Source of the DNA: Micromonospora sp. WMMD961
GTDB taxonomy: Bacteria; Actinomycetota; Actinomycetes; Mycobacteriales; Micromonosporaceae
NCBI RefSeq assembly: GCF_029626145.1
Contig: NZ_JARUBJ010000002.1
Location: forward strand, 1,394,501 to 1,458,500
Length of the DNA stretch: 64,000 nucleotides
Direction: 5' to 3'
Positions within the stretch are counted from its first letter, which is position 1; every line of letters begins with the position of its first letter. Positions 1 to 8,174 of the stretch are shown in pieces. The notes under the pieces were generated by a model. The model did no database searches. It was given only the letters and a program-made list of their open reading frames with translations, and was not told where the DNA came from. Made by a program: the position numbers and the translations under genes.

Positions 1-974
1 ACAAGCAGCGCCAGGTCGTCTACGCCGAGCGTCTCCGGGTGCTCAACGGCGAAGACCTCTCCGACCAGGTTCGCAACATGATCGACGACACTGTCGAGGC
101 GTACGTGCGGGGAGCCACCTCCGAGGGCTACGGCGAGGACTGGGATCTCGAGCAGCTCTGGTCCAGCCTGAAGCAGCTCTACCCGGTCGGTGTGACGATC
201 GAGGAGTTGGAGGAGGAGGCCGGCGGCTCGCGTGCCGGCATGGACGCCGACTTCCTGGTCGCACGCCTCAAGGAGGACGCGAACGCCGCGTACGACCGGC
301 GCGAGGAGCAGGTCGGCACCGAGGGCGTGCGTCAGCTGGAGCGGATGGTGCTGCTCCAGGTCATCGACCGGAAGTGGCGCGAGCACCTCTACGAGATGGA
401 CTACCTCCAGGAGGGCATCAACCTCCGGGCGTACGCCCAGCGCGACCCGGTGGTGGAATACCAGCGCGAGGGCTTCGACATGTTCGCCACCATGATGGAG
501 GGCATCAAGGAGGAGACGGTCGGCTTCCTCTACAACGTCGACGTCCAGGTGACCGAACCGGAGCCGGAAGAGGGGTCCGAAGAGGTCACGCTGCTCGACA
601 AGCCGGTGGAGATCCGAGCCAAGGGCCTCAACCAGGCACCGCGGCGGCAGGGCCTGCAATACTCCGCCCCCACCATCGACGGCGAAGCCAGCCCGGGCGC
701 CGTCGCCGTGGAGCAGGCCGAGCAGCAGGCTCCGGCGCTCGGCGTGGGCCGACCGGCCCCGAATGCTCCGGCGGCGCCGGGGCAGACCGCACCGTCCGCT
801 CCGCAGCGGCCCGCGTCCGGGCTGCGCGGTCCGGCGCTGCCGACGGCGGGCTCCCGTCGTCCGGCACCGAACCAGGCGGAGGCGAGCAACGGTCCGTCCC
901 GCAACGCGCCGTGCCCGTGTGGCTCGGGTCGCAAGTACAAGCGCTGCCACGGTGCCCCCAACGGCGGTAACTGA
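1..974 (+). CDS. secA: Preprotein translocase ATPase SecA, C-terminal part (5' end outside window)
   Basis: SecA is the cytoplasmic ATPase that drives proteins through SecYEG. The open frame already runs at base 3, so the gene begins upstream of the window; about 324 C-terminal residues are present of a usual 900 or more. The helical wing/scaffold region is recognisable (QLERMVLLQVIDRKWREHL, then LQEGINLRAYAQRDPV). It is followed by a Pro/Ala-rich linker and a C-terminal SEC-C zinc motif, CPCGSGRKYKRCHG, which binds Zn and SecB or ribosomes in the family. The GTG near base 39 is internal, not a start. A strong hairpin follows the stop. Confidence 0.97.
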   Translation, partial: KQRQVVYAERLRVLNGEDLSDQVRNMIDDTVEAYVRGATSEGYGEDWDLEQLWSSLKQLYPVGVTIEELEEEAGGSRAGMDADFLVARLKEDANAAYDRREEQVGTEGVRQLERMVLLQVIDRKWREHLYEMDYLQEGINLRAYAQRDPVVEYQREGFDMFATMMEGIKEETVGFLYNVDVQVTEPEPEEGSEEVTLLDKPVEIRAKGLNQAPRRQGLQYSAPTIDGEASPGAVAVEQAEQQAPALGVGRPAPNAPAAPGQTAPSAPQRPASGLRGPALPTAGSRRPAPNQAEASNGPSRNAPCPCGSGRKYKRCHGAPNGGN

Positions 975-987
975 CCGACAGCAACCT

Positions 988-1028
988 GACGAACGGGTCC
1001 CGGCCATTCAGGCCGGGACCCGTTCGTC
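988..1028 (+). terminator. Intrinsic terminator after secA
   Basis: Perfect 18-bp stem (gacgaacgggtcccggcc, 988-1005) with a 5-nt loop and its complement at 1011-1028, starting 14 bases after the secA stop. There is no T-run directly after it, which is common in high-GC actinobacteria. Confidence 0.85.
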
Positions 1029-1120
1029 GTCTCCGGCCCTTTTCGCGCCCAACCCGTCCACCGGCTCACCGCCACCGGCCTGTCCGCGCGGTCACGTCGC
1101 GGGCGCGGCAGGCTTGCTCG

Positions 1121-1150
1121 CCCGTGCCCGTGCCCGTGGCCGTGGCCGTG
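1121..1150. repeat. Hexanucleotide tandem repeat
   Basis: Five hexamers in a row: three cccgtg followed by two gccgtg. They lie in the non-coding space between the secA terminator and the convergent Rv3235-like gene. No function is evident. Confidence 0.7.
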
Positions 1151-1198
1151 GCCCGGTCCAGCCGGGCCGGGCCTGACCCGGCTCCGGGGGGCCGTGTG

Positions 1199-1792
1199 TC
1201 AGAGGACGTGTAGTGCGGTGCAGAGCCAGCGACCGCGACGATGTTCCAGACGGAGCGCCATCGCCCAACTCTGGCCGGCCGTGCCGGTGAGGACGGCGGC
1301 CGCCTCCACTGCGGCTTCCCGGGGCTCACAGACGCGCAGCCGGAGCAGTCGGACCGCTGGCCGGGTCGTGCGGCGGCGAGGTGCGCCGGTTCGGGTGGAC
1401 GCGCGGGCCAGCTCGGCCAGTAGGTCACCAGCTCGTGGTGGGTCGAGCAGTGCGCGCAACTGTGCCGGCGAACGGTAGCCGTTGATCACTTCCAGGCAGG
1501 TGCCCACGAATCGATGCGCGGCTCGGGTGGATTCCGGGGCGGTTGCCGGGGGTAGCGACGCGGCCGGGTGAGTGGCGGACCGTGTGCGCACTGGGCGGAG
1601 AGCCGCCCGGCGCTCGGGAGGTCGCACCGGGTCCGGTCGGGTCGAGGCGAACAGGTCGAGGGCGAGCTGGCCGTGAGTAGGCACCGGCCAGTACGAGTCG
1701 TCGGCCTCGTCGGCGTACGGGGGGTCGACCGGTGGGACGGGGCGCATCCGCACGGGAGGTCGGGAAGGGCTGGGCCGCGCTTCGCTCATCAT
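1199..1792 (-). CDS. Rv3235-family protein
   Basis: A 197-residue protein resembling the small actinobacterial family typified by M. tuberculosis Rv3235, which also lies close to secA. The N-terminal 90 residues are Pro/Arg-rich and probably disordered. The conserved part (about 90-197) begins RFVGTCLEVINGYRSPAQLRALL and ends with a beta-rich segment, RLEHRRGRWLCTALHVL. The fold suggests a compact globular C-terminal domain; no enzymatic motif is visible and the family function is unknown. Two adjacent ATG codons (1790-1792, 1787-1789) follow a G-run; the second has better spacing. A sigma70-like promoter sits upstream. Confidence 0.75.
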   Translation of the reverse strand: MMSEARPSPSRPPVRMRPVPPVDPPYADEADDSYWPVPTHGQLALDLFASTRPDPVRPPERRAALRPVRTRSATHPAASLPPATAPESTRAAHRFVGTCLEVINGYRSPAQLRALLDPPRAGDLLAELARASTRTGAPRRRTTRPAVRLLRLRVCEPREAAVEAAAVLTGTAGQSWAMALRLEHRRGRWLCTALHVL

Positions 1793-1836
1793 GCCCCCTG
1801 GTTCTTGCGTTTGCCTTCGTTTGCATACGACAACCC

Positions 1837-1865
1837 ATTCTCGATAACGGAGCGGTGTCGGTCAA
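1837..1865 (-). promoter_or_regulatory. Predicted promoter of the Rv3235-family gene
   Basis: Reading leftward: TTGACC (1865-1860), a 17-bp gap, then GAGAAT (1842-1837). Between this and the gene are two direct cgtttgc repeats (1808 and 1818), a possible regulator site. Confidence 0.4.
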
Positions 1866-1910
1866 TGCCCTCGCGGCGGACTCACCAGTCGGCAGGCGAT
1901 GATTCACTCG

Positions 1911-1965
1911 ACTTCGCCGAAGTCGGGGCGTTCCTACGACCCTGACACCCCAACTTCGGCGAACT
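1911..1965 (-). terminator. Hairpin between the excisionase-like and Rv3235-like genes
   Basis: Arms acttcgccgaagtcgggg (1911-1928) and ccccaacttcggcgaact (1948-1965) pair with two mismatches across a 19-nt loop. The left arm also contains its own 17-bp palindrome (1909-1925). The position suits termination of the leftward gene ending at 1994. Confidence 0.5.
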
Positions 1966-1993
1966 GGAGTGGGTCAACGCCGCCGCCCTGTGT

Positions 1994-2221
1994 CTACTCC
2001 GGGTCGCGGTCGATCAGGGGGTTGCTCTGCACCCACTCTGCTGTCTCGTGGTATTTGCGGGCGATGTACTCCTCCAGACGCGCGCGTTCGACGCGCCACT
2101 GGCCGCGTCCACCGATCTTGATTGCGGGCAGTTCGCCGCTGCGCACCATGTGGTAGACCTGCGAGTCCGACACGTTCAGCTCGGCGGCGACGTCGGAGAG
2201 CAGCAGGAACCTCGGCTCCAC
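1994..2221 (-). CDS. Helix-turn-helix DNA-binding protein, BldC/excisionase (MerR-like) type
   Basis: A 75-residue protein consisting almost only of a winged helix-turn-helix of the excisionase/BldC class: LLSDVAAELNVSDSQVYHMVRSGELPAIKIGGRGQWRV, followed by a helix, RLEEYIARKY. Small proteins of this class bind DNA as asymmetric or cooperative multimers and act as developmental or general regulators in actinobacteria. The GTG start at 2219-2221 has a GGGAG ribosome site five bases upstream. A much longer open frame extends through the neighbouring gene but is only a high-GC artefact. It stands alone, with no integrase nearby, so a phage excisionase role is unlikely. Confidence 0.85.
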   Translation of the reverse strand: MEPRFLLLSDVAAELNVSDSQVYHMVRSGELPAIKIGGRGQWRVERARLEEYIARKYHETAEWVQSNPLIDRDPE

Positions 2222-2437
2222 AGGAACTCCCGGGGTTGATGTCGTTTGGTTTAGTTTGCCATCGACAGCCCTCGCCGCCCAGCACCGACCGCTCCGGCGG
2301 CAGACCGGACCGCGCAGGACACACCGGCCGGAAACTTCCACCGGCCGGAGGCGGGGTGTATGACGGTCACGGCGTGCGGCATGATCTGCGCCCGTGCCGG
2401 CGGCCGCCGGCGGTGGACGAAGCGGGGGAGACGACCG

Positions 2438-2947
2438 GTGACCGACGAGCTTGTCCGGGTGTACGTGCCGGCGACCGTACCGATGCTGGCCCGGCTGCGT
2501 GCCGAGGGGCTGGCCGCCGCCGAGGCGCATGCCGTGACCCCGGCGTTGCGCGAGTGGTACGCCGAGGGCGACGAGGAGGAGTTGGAGTACGTCGCTTTCA
2601 CCCGGGCCGCCCAGGACGCGCTGCACCTGCTCCGGGCCGACCCCAGCGCTCCCCGCCGCCGCGTCGTCGTCTCGGTCGACCTGCCGCAGGGCGCGGTCGG
2701 GCGGGGTGACGGCGAGCTGGGTTCCAGCACGGTGACGTTGGCTGACGCCGTGCCGGTCGGTGCCATCGCGGCCATCCACGTGGATGGGGCGGACGCGGTC
2801 GAGGACGTCGCCGCGGCGGCCGACGTGGTGGCCGAGGCGGCCGCGGGCGACCTTGACGCTCAGTTCGCGGTCGACGGCGCCGAGGACCATGAGCTGGAGT
2901 GGTACGACGTGACGGAGCTCGACCTGCTCCTGCGCGCAGCCAGCTGA
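2438..2947 (+). CDS. Conserved actinobacterial protein of unknown function (DUF6912-like)
   Basis: A 169-residue acidic protein beginning VTDELVRVYVPATVPMLARL. It alternates beta strands and helices and ends YDVTELDLLL. Similar single-copy proteins occur widely in actinobacteria, usually annotated as hypothetical. No catalytic motif, signal peptide or membrane segment is seen, so it should be cytoplasmic. The start is set by a GGGGGAG ribosome site seven bases before the GTG at 2438; an in-frame ATG at 2360 would add an unlikely Arg-rich leader. Confidence 0.75.
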   Translation: MTDELVRVYVPATVPMLARLRAEGLAAAEAHAVTPALREWYAEGDEEELEYVAFTRAAQDALHLLRADPSAPRRRVVVSVDLPQGAVGRGDGELGSSTVTLADAVPVGAIAAIHVDGADAVEDVAAAADVVAEAAAGDLDAQFAVDGAEDHELEWYDVTELDLLLRAAS

Positions 2948-3012
2948 GCCGGACGTCGCAACGGCGTCGCGAGGTGCCAACCGACCTGCGGCAAGCCGGA
3001 CGTCAACCCAGG

Positions 3013-4164
3013 TCAGCGCGCCGGGTCTGCCTTGGCCGGGTCGGTCTCGAGCCGGTCGAACGCCTCGGCGAGGTCCGGCTCTTCGGTCTCCGCGTCGACC
3101 CGGTCCGCGTCGACCCGGTCCGCGTCGACCCGGTCCGCGTCGACCCGGTCCGCGTCGACCCGGTCCGCGACGGGCTGCGGGCTGTCGGCCGGTTCGTCGT
3201 CGTTGTGCGCGGGGCCGAGCGTGCGGCCGAACGCGATGAGCGCGGTCAGTGCCCCGACGAAGAGCACCCAGATGCCGTTGTCCACCCGTGAGGTGCCCAG
3301 CGAGGTCTGCGCCACCGCGTCCGCCTCGCTGAGCGCGCTGGCCAGATCGAGCAGCGATCGGCCACCGATCCGGATGATCACCTCGGCGAGCAGCAGGAAC
3401 AGCCCTGGCCCGGCGCCGGCGAGCAGGTACGCCGGCCAGCGCAGTGCCGAAGCGGCAGGATCGCGGCGGAGGATTCGGCGTCGCGACCAGGTCAGGTAAC
3501 CGTAGGCGAGGAGTCCGGCGAAGAGCCCGGCGACGAGCGACTCGGTGCGGGACACCCACTTGGCCGCGTCGACCAACGACTGTTGACTGTCGCCGGCCCC
3601 GAAGAGGTCGAACAGCGGGTCCCGGGCCTGGCTGAACGCGACCACGAAGACGAGCGTGCCCAGCGCGGCGGTCACCACCGCGCCGACCGCCGGGGCGGTC
3701 CGCGCGCCGGCCACCGCGCCGCCGATGATCGCCGCAGCCGCCGTGGTGCCGGCGATCACGTTGGTGGTCGAGGTGTCGAAGTAGGTGAGGTTGATCGCCA
3801 GGGCAGAACCGAGACCGACCAGCAGACCGCCGCCGATCGCCCCGGTGAAGCGCAGGGTCGCCCAGTCCCCGTACCGCCGGGACAGCAGGTTGCCCGCCGC
3901 CAGCGCGACGGCCGCCCCGGCCACCAGCGCGGCCGAGATCACGCCGGGCAGGGCGAACGCGGAGAGACTGATCGCGGTCACCCCGGCCGCCGCCGAGGTG
4001 ATGGCCTCCCGCGTGGACCAGAGCATGGCGGTCAGCCACCCGAGTGCCAGCAGTGCCAGGACCGCCGCGCCGGGCGCGGGCAGCGGGCGGCTGCTGGGGC
4101 TGGCCGCGTCGGCCGCCGGGTCGTCCGACTCCGCGGCCGGGACGCGGCCGGGCTGCTTGGTCAT
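3013..4164 (-). CDS. Multi-pass membrane protein with DRVDA-repeat tail
   Basis: A 383-residue integral membrane protein with about eight hydrophobic segments (residues ~30 to 310; for example AVLALLALGWLTAMLW and GIWVLFVGALTALIAFG) and a charged cytoplasmic or external tail. The tail contains five perfect copies of the pentapeptide DRVDA, encoded by a 15-bp tandem repeat, then an acidic end. Function is unknown; small G/A-rich residues suggest a channel-like or structural membrane role, but no transporter signature is visible. Start: ATG with AAGGGGAG seven bases upstream. A -10-like TACCCT lies at 4206-4201. Confidence 0.75.
   Translation of the reverse strand: MTKQPGRVPAAESDDPAADAASPSSRPLPAPGAAVLALLALGWLTAMLWSTREAITSAAAGVTAISLSAFALPGVISAALVAGAAVALAAGNLLSRRYGDWATLRFTGAIGGGLLVGLGSALAINLTYFDTSTTNVIAGTTAAAAIIGGAVAGARTAPAVGAVVTAALGTLVFVVAFSQARDPLFDLFGAGDSQQSLVDAAKWVSRTESLVAGLFAGLLAYGYLTWSRRRILRRDPAASALRWPAYLLAGAGPGLFLLLAEVIIRIGGRSLLDLASALSEADAVAQTSLGTSRVDNGIWVLFVGALTALIAFGRTLGPAHNDDEPADSPQPVADRVDADRVDADRVDADRVDADRVDAETEEPDLAEAFDRLETDPAKADPAR
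3091..3165. repeat. Coding minisatellite: five 15-bp units
   Basis: Unit cgcgtcgacccggtc repeated five times without a mismatch inside the membrane-protein gene ending at 3013. It encodes the repeated DRVDA. The lack of divergence implies recent expansion or active copy-number change. Confidence 0.95.
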
Positions 4165-4548
4165 CGTCTCCCCTTCGAGGCGGCAGGTCACCGACCATTC
4201 AGGGTACGCGGGCCCGCTGGGTCGCCTGCCGCCCCGGGACCACCGGAACGGGGTACGCGCCGAGCATGCTCCCCGAGCGTGTCGGCGGCGTGGCTGCCGG
4301 CGTGGGTGCGGGGCGGCTGCCCGGCGCGTGGGCGGGTGGTCGGATCGAGCCCGGTCGGTAAGGGGAGAAGGGGTGCGCCGGTCCTTGGCCGTAGGCGGTG
4401 GCGGAGGTGGGGCGCGCAGCTCTCCATGGGAGAATCACCGGAGGTCCCGCCGCTGCTCGGCCCCCCGGGTGGTGTCCGGTGTCCGGCCGTCCGGTCGGTG
4501 CCCGCGGGTCCGGTTTCGCCACTGCTGTCGAGATCGCCAGGAGCCTTG
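4165..4548. other. Intergenic region between divergent membrane-protein gene and pruA
   Basis: 384 bases without a convincing gene. It holds the promoter of the leftward gene (TACCCT at 4206-4201) and the leader of pruA. A 13-bp dyad tctcc-atg-ggaga lies at 4421-4433 and a run of gtccgg-like units at about 4480-4500. No riboswitch fold was recognised. Confidence 0.5.
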
Positions 4549-6177
4549 ATGGATGCCGTGTTCTCCGTTCCCGAGCCGCGCAACGAGCCGGTTCGCAACT
4601 ACGAGCCGGGCAGCCCCGACCGGGACCGGCTCCAGCGGCGGCTGACCGAGCTCGCCGCCGAGCGCATCGACCTGCCGATGACCATCGGTGGTGAGCAGCG
4701 GATGGCTGCCGGTGACCCGATCGACGTGGTGCAGCCGCACAAGCACGCGCACGTGCTCGGCGTGACGGGTCACGCCAGCCACGACGACGCCCGCGCCGCG
4801 ATCAAGGCGGCCAAGGACGCCGCCCCGATGTGGCGGGCGCTGCCCTTCGAGGAGCGCGCCGCGATCTTCCTGCGCGCCGCCGAGATGCTCGCCGGCCCCT
4901 GGCGCGACACCCTCAACGCGGCCACCATGCTCGGCCAGTCGAAGACCGCGATCCAGGCGGAGATCGACTCGGCGTGCGAGTTCATCGACTTCCTCCGGTT
5001 CAACGTGCACTTCGCCCGCCGCCTGCTCGAGGAGCAGCCGGCGTCCTCGCCGGGTGTCTGGAACCGTTTCGACCACCGCCCGTTGGAGGGCTTCGTCTAC
5101 GCGGTCACCCCGTTCAACTTCACCGCCATCGCCGGTAACCTGCCGTCCGCGCCCGCGCTGCTGGGCAACACGGTGATCTGGAAGCCGGGGCCGACCCAGC
5201 AGTTCGCCGCGCACTTCACGATGCGGCTGTTCGAGGCTGCCGGCCTGCCGCCCGGCGTGATCAACATGGTTACCGGCCGGGGTGAGGAGGTCTCCGACGT
5301 CGTGCTCGCCGACCCGGATCTGGCCGGCATCCACTTCACCGGTTCCACCAAGGTCTTCCAGCAGTTGTGGCGGACCGTCGGCGACAACATCGCCCGTTAC
5401 CGGGGCTACCCGCGCCTGGTGGGCGAGACCGGCGGCAAGGACTTCGTGGTCGCGCACACCAGCGCCGACGTGGACGCCCTGCACACCGCGCTGATCCGCG
5501 GCGCGTACGAGTACCAGGGCCAGAAGTGCTCGGCGGCCTCACGGGCGTACGTGCCACGTTCGATCTGGGAGGGTGGGCTGCGTGACCGGCTGGCCGCCAC
5601 CACCGACTCGTTGACCTACGGCGACGTGGCCGACTTCGGCAACTTCGGTGGCGCGGTGATCGACGACAAGGCGTTCGCCCGGCACACCGCGGCGCTGGAG
5701 TTGATCGCCGGTGACGACTCCTGCCGGGTGCTGGCCGGTGGCACCGCCGACGACTCGGTCGGCTACTTCGTCCGGCCGACCCTGTTCGAGTGCTCCGACG
5801 CCGCCCACGAGACCTTCACCACCGAGTACTTCGGGCCGATCCTGGGCGTGCACGTGTTCGACGACGCCCGCTTCGACGACGTGGTCGCGCAGGCCGAGTC
5901 GATCGCCCCGTACGCGCTGACCGGCTCGGTGTTCGCCACCGACCGCCGGGTGGTCGACGCGGTCGCCGAGCGCATGCGGTACGCGGCCGGCAACTTCTAC
6001 ATCAACGACAAGCCGACCGGCGCGGTGGTCGGGCAGCAGCCCTTCGGCGGCGCCCGGGCCAGTGGCACCAACGACAAGGCGGGCTCCTGGCTGAACCTGG
6101 TCCGTTGGTTGTCGCCGCGGACGATCAAGGAGACCTTCGTGCCGCCGACCGACCACACGTACCCCCACATGGGCTGA
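4549..6177 (+). CDS. pruA: 1-pyrroline-5-carboxylate dehydrogenase (L-glutamate gamma-semialdehyde dehydrogenase)
   Basis: A 542-residue aldehyde dehydrogenase of the P5CDH group, which oxidises glutamate-gamma-semialdehyde to glutamate with NAD+ in proline catabolism. Visible features: the N-terminal segment typical of P5CDH; a cofactor motif around FTGSTKVFQQLW; the general base Glu in LVGETGGKDFVVAH; the catalytic Cys327 in EYQGQKCSAASRAYV; and a C-terminal oligomerisation part, GQQPFGGARASGTNDK. The ATG follows AGGAG by five bases. Its length matches stand-alone P5CDH rather than bifunctional PutA; no proline dehydrogenase gene is adjacent in the window. Confidence 0.95.
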   Translation: MDAVFSVPEPRNEPVRNYEPGSPDRDRLQRRLTELAAERIDLPMTIGGEQRMAAGDPIDVVQPHKHAHVLGVTGHASHDDARAAIKAAKDAAPMWRALPFEERAAIFLRAAEMLAGPWRDTLNAATMLGQSKTAIQAEIDSACEFIDFLRFNVHFARRLLEEQPASSPGVWNRFDHRPLEGFVYAVTPFNFTAIAGNLPSAPALLGNTVIWKPGPTQQFAAHFTMRLFEAAGLPPGVINMVTGRGEEVSDVVLADPDLAGIHFTGSTKVFQQLWRTVGDNIARYRGYPRLVGETGGKDFVVAHTSADVDALHTALIRGAYEYQGQKCSAASRAYVPRSIWEGGLRDRLAATTDSLTYGDVADFGNFGGAVIDDKAFARHTAALELIAGDDSCRVLAGGTADDSVGYFVRPTLFECSDAAHETFTTEYFGPILGVHVFDDARFDDVVAQAESIAPYALTGSVFATDRRVVDAVAERMRYAAGNFYINDKPTGAVVGQQPFGGARASGTNDKAGSWLNLVRWLSPRTIKETFVPPTDHTYPHMG

Positions 6178-6227
6178 AAGGAAGGGCCCCTTGTTAATGC
6201 CTGGTGTATAACAAGGGGCCCTTCCTT
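6178..6227 (+). terminator. Palindromic terminator/repeat after pruA
   Basis: Two perfectly complementary 19-nt arms: aaggaagggccccttgtta (6178-6196) and its complement at 6209-6227, with a 12-nt loop. It begins directly after the pruA stop. A degenerate relative lies after ftsX (9828-9874), so this is probably one member of a dispersed intergenic palindrome family that doubles as a terminator. Confidence 0.85.
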
Positions 6228-6300
6228 ACCCCAGGCGATACATTGATAGTCCTCAACGGACAGTCTGCCGCCGACAGTGCACTTAGGAAGTCCTGTTGGG

Positions 6301-6315
6301 TGGCAAACTGGCAAA
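6301..6315. promoter_or_regulatory. Tandem TGGCAAA direct repeat upstream of the PadR gene
   Basis: The sequence tggcaaactggcaaa contains two TGGCAAA units eight bases apart, about 40 bases before the PadR-family start codon. It is a candidate site for autoregulation or for another regulator; this is inference from position. Confidence 0.35.
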
Positions 6316-6354
6316 TCCTGGACGCCGGGTGCGCAAAGTGGCAGCGTAGTGGGC

Positions 6355-6870
6355 ATGGCGGATTCCGGAGTCAACCCTACGGCGGCGGCCCTGCTCGGCC
6401 TCCTCCATGAGGGCCCGATGACAGGCGGTCAGTTGATGGCCGCCGCTGAGCGCCGTCTGGCGCCGTACTGGTCGATGACCCGCAGCCAGGTCTACCGCGA
6501 GTTGCCGGTGCTGGCCGAACGGGGTTTCGTGCGTCTCGGTAAGCCGGGGCCGCGGATGAGCCAGCCGTACGCACTCACGGCCAGCGGGAAACGGACGTTC
6601 TCCCGCTGGCTCGCGGAGAACCCGGGGCGGGACACGATCCGCAACCCGATCGCGCTGCGGATGGCATTCGGCAACCTGCATTCCGCGAGCCAGTTGAAGG
6701 GCCTGTACGCCTCGGCCAACGAGTACCACACCGAGGCACTCGCCCAGGTTCGGGAACAGGTCAAGAACGCCAAACGGGACGGGGAGACGTACGACGCCAG
6801 CGCGCTGGAGTTCGCCGTCGCCTACCACCGGGCCGCCCTGTCGTGGTTGAAGTCCGCCCCCGTCGGGTGA
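6355..6870 (+). CDS. PadR-family transcriptional regulator
   Basis: A 171-residue regulator. Residues ~8-85 form the PadR winged helix (AALLGLLHEGPMTGGQLM, SRSQVYRELPVLAERGFV-like wing region, SQPYALTASGKRTF). The C-terminal half is a helical dimerisation domain of the Vir-like type (FGNLHSASQLKGLYASANEY). PadR proteins usually repress nearby genes and respond to small phenolic or drug-like ligands. The ATG at 6355 has a weak ribosome site; an upstream GTG would add about 26 unlikely residues. Tandem TGGCAAA motifs upstream are a candidate operator. No obvious target gene is adjacent apart from prfB, which looks independent. Confidence 0.88.
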   Translation: MADSGVNPTAAALLGLLHEGPMTGGQLMAAAERRLAPYWSMTRSQVYRELPVLAERGFVRLGKPGPRMSQPYALTASGKRTFSRWLAENPGRDTIRNPIALRMAFGNLHSASQLKGLYASANEYHTEALAQVREQVKNAKRDGETYDASALEFAVAYHRAALSWLKSAPVG

Positions 6871-6920
6871 CGCCGGGAGGGTTCGCCCACCGGGAACGAG
6901 CTGAGCAGCCTGCGGCACAG

Positions 6921-6926
6921 TACGCT
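6921..6926 (+). promoter_or_regulatory. -10 box of leaderless prfB promoter
   Basis: TACGCT ends eight bases before the GTG start of prfB, and no ribosome site is visible, indicating a leaderless transcript. Confidence 0.55.
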
Positions 6927-6934
6927 TGTCTGTC

Positions 6935-8056
6935 GTGACCGCTGCCGATTACGCCGAACAGCTCAAGGAACTCGACGCGACCCTGCGAAACATCGAGGCC
7001 GTCCTCAACATCGACCGGCTCCACGAGGACAAGGCCCGCCTCGAGCAGGAGGCCTCCGCCCCCGATCTCTGGGACGACCAGGCCAAGGCTCAGCAGGTGA
7101 CCTCGCAGCTGTCGTACGTCAACGGCGAGATCAGCAAGCTGGGCAGCCTCCGCTCCAGCCTCGACGACGCCCAGGTGCTGCTGGAGCTGGCCGAGGCCGA
7201 GTCCGATCCCGGTGTGCTGACCGAGGTCGAGTCGGAGATCACCGGGTTGACCAAGGCCATCCAGGAGATGGAGGTCCGCACCCTGCTCTCCGGCGAGTAC
7301 GACTCCCGGGAGGCGCTGGTCGCCATCCGGGCCGGCGCCGGTGGCGTGGATGCTGCGGACTTCGCCGAGATGCTGCTGCGGATGTACCTGCGCTGGGCGG
7401 AGCGGCACGGCTACCCGACCGAGGTCTACGAGACCTCGTACGCCGAGGAGGCGGGTCTGAAGTCGGCCACCTTCGCGGTGAAGGTGCCGTACGCGTTCGG
7501 CACGCTCAGCGTCGAGTCGGGCACCCACCGCCTGGTCCGGATCAGCCCGTTCGACAACCAGGGCCGCCGTCAGACCAGTTTCGCGGGCGTCGAGGTCCTG
7601 CCGGTCACCGAGCAGACCGACCACATCGACATCCCGGAAAACGAGGTACGCGTCGACGTCTACCGCTCCTCCGGCCCGGGTGGGCAGAGCGTCAACACCA
7701 CCGACTCGGCGGTCCGGCTGACCCACATCCCGACCGGCATCGTGGTGACCTGCCAGAACGAGAAGTCGCAGCTGCAGAACAAGGCGTCCGCGCTGCGGGT
7801 GCTGCAGGCCCGGCTGCTGGAGCGCAAGCGCCAGGAGGAGCAGGCCAAGCTTGAAGGGCTCAAGGAGAACGCCGCCGGCTCGTGGGGCGACCAGATGCGC
7901 TCCTACGTCCTGCACCCGTATCAGATGGTGAAGGATCTCCGAACCGAGCAGGAGACCGGCAATCCGAGCGCGGTCTTCGACGGCGAGTTGGACGGTTTCA
8001 TCGAGGCGGGCATCCGGTGGCGCAAGCAGCGGCAACTCGCCGACGACGGTGCGTAA
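6935..8056 (+). CDS. prfB: Peptide chain release factor 2
   Basis: A 373-residue RF2 that releases peptides at UGA and UAA. It has an N-terminal helical domain, the codon-recognition tripeptide SPF (in RISPFDNQGRRQTSF), and the catalytic GGQ at residues 249-251 (SSGPGGQSVNTTDSAVR). The reading frame is uninterrupted: the +1 programmed frameshift known from many bacteria is absent, as is usual in actinobacteria. The GTG start is preceded by a -10 box rather than a ribosome site. It sits directly before ftsE, the classical actinobacterial order. Confidence 0.97.
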   Translation: MTAADYAEQLKELDATLRNIEAVLNIDRLHEDKARLEQEASAPDLWDDQAKAQQVTSQLSYVNGEISKLGSLRSSLDDAQVLLELAEAESDPGVLTEVESEITGLTKAIQEMEVRTLLSGEYDSREALVAIRAGAGGVDAADFAEMLLRMYLRWAERHGYPTEVYETSYAEEAGLKSATFAVKVPYAFGTLSVESGTHRLVRISPFDNQGRRQTSFAGVEVLPVTEQTDHIDIPENEVRVDVYRSSGPGGQSVNTTDSAVRLTHIPTGIVVTCQNEKSQLQNKASALRVLQARLLERKRQEEQAKLEGLKENAAGSWGDQMRSYVLHPYQMVKDLRTEQETGNPSAVFDGELDGFIEAGIRWRKQRQLADDGA

Positions 8057-8160
8057 CCGCGTGTAGGCGCAGCGCGTCATCGATCTCCAGGTGGGGGCCC
8101 GATTCGGCGACTCGCGATGGATCGGCGGGGCGTGGGGCTTGGCTCAGTTGTTACACCGCG

Positions 8161-8166
8161 TAGACT
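8161..8166 (+). promoter_or_regulatory. -10 box of leaderless ftsE promoter
   Basis: TAGACT lies eight bases before the ftsE GTG. A possible -35, CTTGGC (8138-8143), sits 17 bases upstream of it. Confidence 0.55.
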
Positions 8167-8174
8167 CACGACCC

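Noticed and set aside
1994..2221. Phage excisionase
   Set aside because: No integrase, phage genes or att-like repeats nearby; the BldC-like regulator class is more likely.
3091..3165. Short regular repeats that might be a CRISPR array
   Set aside because: Units are contiguous 15-mers without spacers and lie inside a coding region.
2222..4198. Upstream extension of the excisionase-like protein to 734 residues
   Set aside because: It overlaps the membrane-protein gene on the same strand in another frame, and a GTG with a ribosome site at 2221 gives the conserved small protein.
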